Source: Psychrobacter sp. GP33 (GTDB lineage Bacteria > Pseudomonadota > Gammaproteobacteria > Pseudomonadales > Moraxellaceae). Taken from it: DNA of 64,000 nucleotides. This document shows positions 57,275 to 64,000 of the stretch, one piece after another. Under the pieces are notes generated by a model, which worked only from the letters and a program-made list of their open reading frames with translations, had not been told where the DNA came from and did not search any database. Location of the stretch: contig NZ_JACGYX010000002.1 of assembly GCF_014119005.1 (NCBI RefSeq), positions 372,001-436,000 on the forward strand, written 5' to 3'. Both the position numbers and the translations under genes were made by a program. Positions within the stretch are counted from its first letter, which is position 1. Every line of letters begins with the position of its first letter.

Positions 57275-58309
57275 ATGAGCCAAAACAGTAATCCGCTTTC
57301 TTCTAATCACAGCTATGCGCCAATTATGACGCTGACCATGGCACATAAGCGTGCCAAAATGTTGCATGATATCCGTCAGTTTTTTGCTGAGCGTCACGTA
57401 TTAGAAGTGCATACACCGCTGCTATCGCAGGCTGGCAATACCGATACCTTTTTGCAATCGGTGTCTGCTGATGTCACCTATCAAGACCAAAGTGTCACCT
57501 ATTATCTGCATACTTCCCCTGAGTTTGCTATGAAGCGACTATTGGCGAGCTGGCAAGTGGCCATTTATCAGATTTGTCCAGTATTTCGTGATAATGAAAT
57601 TGGCACGCGCCATAATATTGAATTCACGATGTTGGAGTGGTATCAACCACATTATAGTTTGGCGGATTTGGCTAATGAGCTGGGTGCGCTGCTCGAAGTA
57701 TTATACGGTTATCCAGTGATATTAAATCATTATCGTTACGTTGATGCGTTTATGGATTTTGTCGGTATTCATCCACTGACTGCAAGTATTGACGCGCTAC
57801 AGGCAGTGGCTGAAGATAAAGGTTTAACGGGTTTTGATTTTTCGTCTGATGATACAAACAGTGATAAAGCCAATGATCAAGAAGACAGTCGGCAAAGTTG
57901 GCTGGATTTGCTGTTTAGCCATGCCGTTGAGCCAAATTTAGGTCATGACTTGCCGACATTGATTACCGATTATCCACCGGCGACGGCGGCATTAGCAAAA
58001 ACCGCCCTTGATAAGGAGGGTAATTTGGTGGCGAAACGCTTTGAGCTGTATATTAATGGCATTGAGATTGCCAATGCTTATGATGAACTCGCAGATGGAG
58101 GTGCATTACGGCAGCGCTTTGAGCAAGATAACGTATTACGTCGCCAACATAGCTTACCTGTAATGCCTATTGATGAGCATCTACTAGCCGCTTGTGATAA
58201 TCTGCCGCCTTGTAGTGGTATAGCTGTTGGTATCGACCGTTTGTTAATGGTTTTAACGAGCGCAAAAAATCTACAAGAGGTTATCTCTTTTCCTAGCGAT
58301 TTGGCTTAA
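57275..58309 (+). CDS. epmA: Elongation factor P-lysine ligase EpmA
   Basis: EpmA (GenX/PoxA/YjeA) attaches (R)-beta-lysine to elongation factor P, helping ribosomes through polyproline. It is a truncated class II lysyl-tRNA-synthetase: motif 2 FRDNEIGTRHNIEFTMLEWYQ and motif 3 GIAVGIDRLLMVL are complete, with no anticodon-binding domain. 344 residues against 325 in E. coli; the excess is an acidic Asp/Ser insertion near 190-205. It follows pdxB by 93 bases in the same direction, likely one transcript. EF-P and EpmB genes are not in the window. Confidence 0.95.
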   Translation: MSQNSNPLSSNHSYAPIMTLTMAHKRAKMLHDIRQFFAERHVLEVHTPLLSQAGNTDTFLQSVSADVTYQDQSVTYYLHTSPEFAMKRLLASWQVAIYQICPVFRDNEIGTRHNIEFTMLEWYQPHYSLADLANELGALLEVLYGYPVILNHYRYVDAFMDFVGIHPLTASIDALQAVAEDKGLTGFDFSSDDTNSDKANDQEDSRQSWLDLLFSHAVEPNLGHDLPTLITDYPPATAALAKTALDKEGNLVAKRFELYINGIEIANAYDELADGGALRQRFEQDNVLRRQHSLPVMPIDEHLLAACDNLPPCSGIAVGIDRLLMVLTSAKNLQEVISFPSDLA

Positions 58310-58344
58310 TTTTTTCTAAAAACAAAGAAAGATGATGACGACAA

Positions 58345-58797
58345 TTAGCCGCGCACCAATTTATTTAGCCCATCGGCAAATGCTTTTTTGTCGCGGTCGC
58401 TATAAGGTTTTTGTCCACTCATTTGCTGCAATTCTAATACGCCAGTACCACGCATAGTGTCCATAAAGTCGCGCATATTGAGCTTTTGCTTGATGTTGTT
58501 TTTATCATAAATCACACCGCGCGTAGTCAAGACTTTGCCGCCTTTATCTAGAATGTCATTCGCCAATGGAATATCACTGGTGATTGCCAAATCTCCAGCT
58601 TGAATATTGTCAACGATATAATCGTCCGCCTTATCAAACCCTGACGGCACCACGGTCATAACCAATAGCGGTGATTTACGCAGCTTAATGGGCTGATTGG
58701 CGACGAATATCGCCACCGTTTGCGTGCGTTCAGCCGTTTTGATGATTAAGTCTTTGGCAATCAGAGGTACGGCATCAGCATCAACCCAAATTTGCAT
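58345..58797 (-). CDS. yaiI: YaiI/YqxD family protein (UPF0178, DUF188)
   Basis: A 150-residue protein starting MQIWVDADAVPLIAKDLIIK with Asp-rich PIN-like residues (VDADA, DDYIVDNIQAGDLAITSDIPLA) and LTTRGVIYDKNNI, RDFMD, which define the UPF0178 family. A nuclease-like role has been suggested from the fold but is not shown. Its ATG shares a base with the purK stop (TAATG), so it is translated with purK. Confidence 0.92.
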   Translation of the reverse strand: MQIWVDADAVPLIAKDLIIKTAERTQTVAIFVANQPIKLRKSPLLVMTVVPSGFDKADDYIVDNIQAGDLAITSDIPLANDILDKGGKVLTTRGVIYDKNNIKQKLNMRDFMDTMRGTGVLELQQMSGQKPYSDRDKKAFADGLNKLVRG

Positions 58798-60164
58798 TAC
58801 TTTTTTGCCTTCTGGTCGTTACTTGCTTTGGTATCATTTAATTCGATGCTATTTTGTTTGGTGCTATCAGTTTTAGTATCTAGGTTATCGTCAAGGACGG
58901 ATTCTTGGGTTTCAGTAGCGTTTGTACTATTTAGCTCAACGCTATTTTCAGTGATGGCGCTGTTTGTTTTATCAAGACCAACCTTATTCGGTAAGACAGC
59001 GACCAGTTTGGCGAGTGCGGGCTCTAAGTCTGCAACGTCATTAGTCATCAAAGTAATATGCGCGATTTTGCGGTCATTACGTTCTTCTTTATGATAGCTG
59101 TGATAATGCATGCCATCGATAGCCAGTACCGCGCTGATATCAGGATATTGCCCCAGTACATTAATCATAATGGAAGGGTGAATATTGTCGGTATCGCCCA
59201 ATGGCAGTCCAACGACAGCGCGGATATGGTTTTCAAATTGACTGGTAATCGCGCCTTCAATGCTCCAGTGCCCTGAGTTATGGACGCGAGGGGCAATCTC
59301 ATTGGCAAGCACATAGTCTTGTCCGCGCTCATCTTTGGTGACAAATAATTCTAATGCCATAACGCCAACATAATCTAAACGGTTCATCACTGTGGTTATC
59401 GCATCGGTTGCTTGCTGAAATAAATGACTGGTGCCCACCGCTGGTGCTTGGGTTTTGGCAAGAATACCGTTGTGATGATGGTTTTCCACCAAATCATAGC
59501 AGCGAACCTGCCCGTCTTGCGCGCGTGCGGCAATGATAGATACTTCACGGCTAAAATTAATAAAACCTTCCGCAATCAGTGGTGCAGGGGTGGCGGTCAG
59601 GCTACCTTTGCCACTCACCGCATCTTTCAGTTCATTCCATGCCGCGTTAATATCACTGTCTTGCTTGATGACAAATTGACCTTTACCATCATAACCGCCG
59701 CGACTGGTTTTAAGCACAATTGGCAGTCCTAACGTCTCGCACGCCTGTTGTAATTCAGCTTGAGAATTAACCGCCATAAAAGGCACGGTTGCGATGTCTA
59801 AATCATTAAACATCTGCTTTTCTTTTAAGCGATCTTGGGCAATTTCAAGAGCAATCGGTGGCGGGAACATCCCTTGTTTGCTACCATTCGCTGATAAGGC
59901 TGCTAATTGCTCAACGGTTGTCGTTGGTGTGTTTTCAAACTCTAACGTAAACACATCAGCGGCAGCAATAAAATCTTCTAACTGTGCGCTACTAAATACG
60001 CGCCCATAGAGACTGGCAGGACAACTGGCATTGTCTTCTAAAAATACACATTGATAGCCTAATGGCATTGCTGCTTCAGCGAGCATCATGCCGAGCTGAC
60101 CACCGCCTAAAATACCGATAGTGCGAATGGTTTGGTTAATAGGATAAGCGTTGGCTGTGGTCAT
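58797..60164 (-). CDS. purK: 5-(carboxyamino)imidazole ribonucleotide synthase PurK
   Basis: PurK carboxylates AIR with ATP and bicarbonate, giving N5-CAIR, the substrate of PurE, in purine synthesis. An ATP-grasp protein: start TIGILGGGQLGMMLAEAA, TSRGGYDGKGQFVI, EGFINFSREVSIIAAR, ELFVTKDERGQDYVLANEIAPRVHNSGHW. 455 residues; the last 75 or so are a Thr/Asn/Ser/Glu-rich tail (ending NDQKAKK) not found in E. coli PurK (355). Downstream of purE on the same strand by 165 bases. An imperfect hairpin (AAGGTGC...GCACCTT, 60258-60278) lies in that gap without a T tract. Confidence 0.95.
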   Translation of the reverse strand: MTTANAYPINQTIRTIGILGGGQLGMMLAEAAMPLGYQCVFLEDNASCPASLYGRVFSSAQLEDFIAAADVFTLEFENTPTTTVEQLAALSANGSKQGMFPPPIALEIAQDRLKEKQMFNDLDIATVPFMAVNSQAELQQACETLGLPIVLKTSRGGYDGKGQFVIKQDSDINAAWNELKDAVSGKGSLTATPAPLIAEGFINFSREVSIIAARAQDGQVRCYDLVENHHHNGILAKTQAPAVGTSHLFQQATDAITTVMNRLDYVGVMALELFVTKDERGQDYVLANEIAPRVHNSGHWSIEGAITSQFENHIRAVVGLPLGDTDNIHPSIMINVLGQYPDISAVLAIDGMHYHSYHKEERNDRKIAHITLMTNDVADLEPALAKLVAVLPNKVGLDKTNSAITENSVELNSTNATETQESVLDDNLDTKTDSTKQNSIELNDTKASNDQKAKK

Positions 60165-60329
60165 GTTAGGCTCTTTGGGTTGGCAATGAATAGAATTTTT
60201 ATTCAGTTAAAAGTGACACTAAAAAAGGCAGTGTAGAATGCTAAATTAAAATAGGAAAAGGTGCACTGTAGGCACCTTATACTGAGTAAAAGCGATTTAT
60301 AAAACCAGCTATTAAAATAGAGTATTAAA

Positions 60330-60884
60330 TTAGTGATTAATAATACCGGGCGTTGGGCTGGCTAGAATCGTCGAAGTCTGCTCGTGGCGAAGATTATGCA
60401 GCTTTGTGGCAATCAAATTATCATGTAGTGCTAATATTTGAATGGCGAGTAGGGCAGCATTATAAGCACCCGCTGAACCGATAGCCAGTGTGCCAACCGC
60501 CACGCCTTTTGGCATTTGTACGATAGACAATAAGCTATCCCAACCGCTGAGCATAGAGGATTTTACTGGCACACCTAAGACAGGTAGCGGCGTTTGGCTG
60601 GCACACATACCAGGCAGATGAGCAGCACCACCGGCACCAGCGATAATGACATGTAGTCCATTGTCTTTTGCGCCTTTGGCATAATCAAATAGTCTGTCAG
60701 GCGTGCGATGTGCAGATACCACTTCACATTCAAAAGCAATATCAAAGTCTGCTAACAGCTGCGCCGCCTCAGACATGGTTGCCCAATCAGACTGTGAACC
60801 CATAATAATGCCAACCAACGGTTGACCAGCAGGAGACTTGATAGGACCGTGTGGTTCAGTAGCATGGATAGGTGCGTTGCTCAT
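60330..60884 (-). CDS. purE: N5-carboxyaminoimidazole ribonucleotide mutase PurE
   Basis: PurE moves the carboxyl group of N5-CAIR to carbon 4. The class I signature [14 protein letters not shown] and [13 protein letters not shown] (catalytic His), [11 protein letters not shown] and [36 protein letters not shown] are intact. The N-terminus is about 20 residues longer than in E. coli. The next gene on the strand is purK, the standard pair. Confidence 0.97.
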   Translation of the reverse strand: MSNAPIHATEPHGPIKSPAGQPLVGIIMGSQSDWATMSEAAQLLADFDIAFECEVVSAHRTPDRLFDYAKGAKDNGLHVIIAGAGGAAHLPGMCASQTPLPVLGVPVKSSMLSGWDSLLSIVQMPKGVAVGTLAIGSAGAYNAALLAIQILALHDNLIATKLHNLRHEQTSTILASPTPGIINH

Positions 60885-61037
60885 AATGCGATACCCTCAA
60901 AAAGACCATCATACAAAAGTTTTGCCCCAGCCGTAAAGTCAAGTTTCATAGTTATTGAGAAAGTCAGCATAATCATTCATTATACAGCGATGTTTATCGG
61001 CAAGGTTTATAAGAAAAGTATGGCTGTTTTAGTCGTG

Positions 61038-62003
61038 TTATTCATGACGATACTGTACAAAGTTATCGGCATGAAGTGGTAATGGCTGCGTGGTATCAAG
61101 TTGATAACATGTTAAATAACCACTATCAACCGCTGCGGAATAATCGGTGCAAATCACTTGTATACTAAGTGGTTCAGGATTTCCCGTCAGCCAGTAATGC
61201 CCAACAAACACTGGTTTATGCGTTTTAATCGCAAAATCGATATTTTCAGCCATCGCATCGACTGGGATTTGCGCTAATCCTGAAGCAGAGGCGCGAGCAA
61301 TTTCGTGAATGGGGCGGGTATTTAGCTCATCAAGCCACCAGCGGACGCGAACTTGGGTGCGTTCTGCGCCATCTTTATCCACCATAACCAAACCTTCAGG
61401 AAGGGCGGTTTCCACCCCTTTTAGTACACGCTCAAGCGCCTCATAATATACAGACCCTTTTTGCGACGTCTTAATAAGCGCGTCAGGTGTCAGGCAGTTA
61501 TCAGCCGTGAGCAAGGGTTTGAGCACCGCCATGCTATCGACATCCCAACAGGCATGGACAAAACAACCATAGTCAGTTTCAAGCCATAGCGGAATTTCAT
61601 AAAAACGTTGCAACCAATAATCATGCAAGTCTGAACCAAACGGTACTTCGGCTAAAAACTCCTTATGTTGGCGCGTGTGTACCTCATTGTGTGAGCGCAG
61701 ATAACGCTTGGCATTGTCATCATTGGCGTTATCGTTATAAGGGTCAAGAGTTGCAAAAGCCAGCGCATTATATTCATGATTGCCCATCACCGCATCGGCA
61801 ACATCTGCATCTAGCATTGCAAAAACCGTCTCAAGGGTTGCCAACTGCTGCGTACCGCGGTCAATCAAATCGCCAATAAAAAGCGCCCGATGCCCCTCTG
61901 GCGGCACATAGTACTCACCATTATGTACATAGCCCAATTGCTCAAGCAAACCAGTCAGCTTATCTGCGTAACCATGAACATCACCGATAATGTCTATAAT
62001 CAT
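61038..62003 (-). CDS. Metallophosphoesterase (ApaH/PrpE-like)
   Basis: A 321-residue calcineurin-type phosphoesterase. The four metal blocks are present at the N-terminus: GDVHG (D8, H10), LFIGDLIDRG, MGNHEYNA, and a later GHYWL His. There is no signal peptide. The family includes diadenosine tetraphosphatases and protein phosphatases; the insertions between blocks do not match ApaH closely, so the substrate is open. The gene is alone, upstream of purE and transcribed the same way, with 153 bases between. Confidence 0.85.
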   Translation of the reverse strand: MIIDIIGDVHGYADKLTGLLEQLGYVHNGEYYVPPEGHRALFIGDLIDRGTQQLATLETVFAMLDADVADAVMGNHEYNALAFATLDPYNDNANDDNAKRYLRSHNEVHTRQHKEFLAEVPFGSDLHDYWLQRFYEIPLWLETDYGCFVHACWDVDSMAVLKPLLTADNCLTPDALIKTSQKGSVYYEALERVLKGVETALPEGLVMVDKDGAERTQVRVRWWLDELNTRPIHEIARASASGLAQIPVDAMAENIDFAIKTHKPVFVGHYWLTGNPEPLSIQVICTDYSAAVDSGYLTCYQLDTTQPLPLHADNFVQYRHE

Positions 62004-62096
62004 AAAATAGTATCAATCGTAAAATAGAGTCAAAAAACCATAAACGGTTATCAAATTGAAAAAAGGTAAACGCAGTTTTGCGCTAAAAGATTTTCT

Positions 62097-62705
62097 CTAA
62101 AAGCTGGGCGATAATAACGCATTGATAAAATGTGGCAGCACCGATGGTTGCAACACAATGGTTGCAATTATTCCAAACGCGGCACCCCAAAGATGCGCCA
62201 TATGATTGATGTTCGAGCCGCCTCGTCTATCTGCGTAGATACTATATGCCACATAGGCTACCGCAAATACTATTGCCGGAATGGGAATAATAGCGAACAG
62301 ATACAACATCTCCCATGGCGCGAGTAAAATAAACGCAAATAGCACAGCTGATACACCGCCCGACGCGCCAAGACTGAGATAACTGGCATTTTTTTTATTC
62401 TTAATATAGCTGGGAATTATCGCAACAATAATAGCGATAATATAAAATATAACAAAGCCATAACCAAATAAAAATTGACGGTATAAGCCTTCGATAGCAC
62501 GTCCAAAAAAGTACAACGTGAACATATTAAATAATAAATGCATACTGTCGGCATGAATAAATCCATGGGTCACAAAGCGATCCCATTGCCCTGCCGTCAC
62601 CGCTGGCGGATAGAAAATCAGCCTATTAAAGAGCTTTTTATTTTGCCACGCCAATAAGCTGATAATAACGGTGATGATAATAATAAGCGTCGTATGGTTG
62701 AGCAA
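62097..62705 (-). CDS. Rhomboid family intramembrane serine protease
   Basis: A 202-residue six-helix protein. The catalytic serine is S115 in LGASGG and the histidine H171 in NHMAHLWGAAFG; the second helix has the family motif HLLFNMFTLYFFGRAIE. The start is TTG at 62705, with a good AAGGAT site; no ATG exists until far into the first loops. It could cleave single-pass membrane proteins; the substrate is unknown. The metallophosphoesterase gene lies downstream in the same direction. Confidence 0.88.
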   Translation of the reverse strand: MLNHTTLIIIITVIISLLAWQNKKLFNRLIFYPPAVTAGQWDRFVTHGFIHADSMHLLFNMFTLYFFGRAIEGLYRQFLFGYGFVIFYIIAIIVAIIPSYIKNKKNASYLSLGASGGVSAVLFAFILLAPWEMLYLFAIIPIPAIVFAVAYVAYSIYADRRGGSNINHMAHLWGAAFGIIATIVLQPSVLPHFINALLSPSF

Positions 62706-63167
62706 AGCACGATCCTTAGGCCAAGACTGATACCTAACGATATCAAAAGCCTACTGGCAGTAGCTGAGAGGTAGCCAATAAATCAGCCTGAAAATGAGCA
62801 TAATAAGTAATGGAGAAAGCAGATAGAAAAAATAAGTCTGGCAATGTTCCGTTATCTTAGATAATTTACCGTAAAATCACAATCATAGGTCAACAGAAGT
62901 TACATACCCATACAAATTAAGACCAATGACTGCTTAACTTATGCCAGTGGCTTTCGCTATTCTTAGCCGTGTTATTTATGCAGGGTTTATAAAGGGTTTG
63001 TTTTATAATGCTTTTATAACAGTTCCATAATAACTAGCTCACCTATAACATCAATTGCTCATGAATAAGGTTTTCAGGTTCAGTGACTACGTTTAGCAAA
63101 TGCTTGATAACAACACCTAATAATCACAATTTAATAACAGACATCAACTTCGGTAACTATCATATTT
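62706..63167. other. Divergent promoter region, rhomboid gene and right-edge gene
   Basis: 462 AT-rich bases; an open frame at 63083-63295 overlaps the next gene out of frame and is not protein-like. No terminators are expected between divergent genes and I see none. Confidence 0.35.
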
Positions 63168-64000
63168 ATGAATATCATTACGCAACTCGACCAGATAGTG
63201 ACCCCAGCAGTATTGGGCGTAAGCGGCAACGTGGCACAAATCAGCTTGTTAGAACATTTTTATGCGCTCATGGTAAGCCGTTTGGCAGTACCTGAAGTAT
63301 ATCAGCAGCTACAATACAACGAGCAAAGATATAATGAGGAAAGCCTGTTAAAACCCTCTAGCATGCGCAGCACCTTATTTGAGCAGCTGTGGCAGCAAGA
63401 CAGTCAGCGACATTTATTGATTCAAGAGTTGGCAACGACCCATCATATTCCACAAATAACGGTTGAAGCATTGCTGATTAATGCTGCCCAATTAGCCTAT
63501 CAAGAGCTGAAACTGGTCGCTAATGGATATTTTTTACCAGAATTTTTACAATTGCAGCAGCCCACCGTCAGGCAATATTTACCAGCATGGGCAGCAGCAG
63601 TGATTGCACCTGTGGTTGCTGTGGTTAATGAAGAAACAGCACTGGCACCCGATGCGCTGATTTATAATAACAGTCAATTACCAAAAGCGGCTGCTCATAC
63701 AGAACAGTTATTGGTTGCAGATTCCGTGCCTGTCATTATTGAGACAAATACTGGCGAGACAGCAACCGCGCATTTGATTGATGGCATGGATGCGATTCAT
63801 GCCAATCCTGCTGCTTACCGCGATCCTGACAGTCATTCCAATGCCAGTCGCGCAGAAATACGAGCTCGCAATCAGCGTAATGACTTGATGACTCGTCTGC
63901 TGTTACTGGCAGCGGCAATCAGTGCTATATTACTGTTATGGCTCTTCGTCTTTAAATCTGATAAGGAAGAAGTGCCGGTAGAAACCGTGGTCAGCGCACC
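63168..64000 (+). CDS. Membrane-anchored protein of unknown function (3' end outside window)
   Basis: The frame starting at ATG 63168 stays open to base 64000, giving 277 codons without a stop; it runs off the edge. The product starts MNIITQLDQIVTPAVLGVSG, has an alpha-helical, Gln/Leu-rich cytoplasmic part to about residue 160, an Ala/Asp-rich spacer, and one clear membrane helix (LLLLAAAISAILLLWLFVF, about 245-263), then begins a polar, presumably periplasmic, part. I do not recognise the N-terminal family. The arrangement (cytoplasmic helical domain, one transmembrane helix, exported C-terminus) could belong to an OmpA- or SPOR-type envelope protein, but the deciding domain is not in the window. 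Ribosome site weak. Confidence 0.75.
   Translation, partial: MNIITQLDQIVTPAVLGVSGNVAQISLLEHFYALMVSRLAVPEVYQQLQYNEQRYNEESLLKPSSMRSTLFEQLWQQDSQRHLLIQELATTHHIPQITVEALLINAAQLAYQELKLVANGYFLPEFLQLQQPTVRQYLPAWAAAVIAPVVAVVNEETALAPDALIYNNSQLPKAAAHTEQLLVADSVPVIIETNTGETATAHLIDGMDAIHANPAAYRDPDSHSNASRAEIRARNQRNDLMTRLLLLAAAISAILLLWLFVFKSDKEEVPVETVVSA

Noticed and set aside
60258-60278. Hairpin between purE and purK
   Set aside because: 7-bp stem without a clear T tract on the minus strand; not called as a terminator, since purE-purK are probably one transcript.
1-64000. CRISPR arrays, prophage genes, insertion sequences, tRNA or rRNA genes
   Set aside because: Looked for regularly spaced repeats, transposase/integrase motifs and the GGTTCGA-type T-loop; none found.

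Overview
This window looks like chromosomal DNA of a Moraxellaceae gammaproteobacterium, most probably Psychrobacter. The basis is AT-leaning coding sequence with many AT-rich intergenic gaps, the content of type IV pilus, FdxA-MutS, RnfH-BamE and Fur genes, and proteins carrying long Asn/Thr/Ser/Asp/Glu-rich extensions. The genus is inferred from protein character and gene order; no database search was possible. Nearly everything is housekeeping or surface/secretion machinery. There is no prophage, insertion sequence, CRISPR array, tRNA or rRNA.

Layout. 1-7095: end of gspF, gspG, a stand-alone DsbD-alpha-like protein followed by full-length dsbD, a DUF3465 lipoprotein, and outer-membrane phospholipase pldA. 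7155-18208: comF, then a complete minor-pilin operon (fimT-pilV-pilW-pilX-pilY1 and two pilE-like pilins) and the major pilin pilA. Both pilin units are preceded by good sigma-54 -24/-12 elements. 18240-18545: palindromic REP-like repeats. 18571-25233: fdxA-mutS (minus) divergent from secA. 25536-28208: a small lipoprotein and two stress-type DUF2382 proteins. 28750-34039: thiolase, homoserine dehydrogenase, DsbC-like isomerase, DUF808 protein. 34195-40594: very long RNase E, a decayed gene remnant, rluC. 40668-46308: HAD phosphatase, engB, cytochromes c5 and c4, a transporter-like protein overlapping rnfH, and bamE. 46630-51989: fur, pilU-pilT, yggS, CNNM/CorC protein. 52252-64000: nadE, AI-2E family permease, pdxB, epmA, yaiI-purK, purE, a metallophosphoesterase, a rhomboid protease, and the start of an unknown membrane protein cut by the window edge.

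How the genes fit together. PilA, the minor pilins, PilY1, PilT and PilU make and retract type IV pili, and ComF links the same apparatus to DNA uptake. GspF/GspG belong to the related type II secretion system. DsbD, its alpha-domain paralogue and the DsbC-like lipoprotein form a cell-envelope disulfide-reduction set that may serve cysteine-containing exported proteins, including pilins and cytochromes.

The observations most worth a second look are: the tandem DsbD-alpha paralogue; a roughly 160-residue charged coiled-coil insertion in PilW; sigma-54 promoters in front of both pilin units; a 23-bp perfect inverted repeat after the cytochrome c4 gene; a frameshifted gene remnant between rne and rluC; and duplicated NDPR motifs in the RNase E tail. 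I did not find a clearly new multi-gene system.
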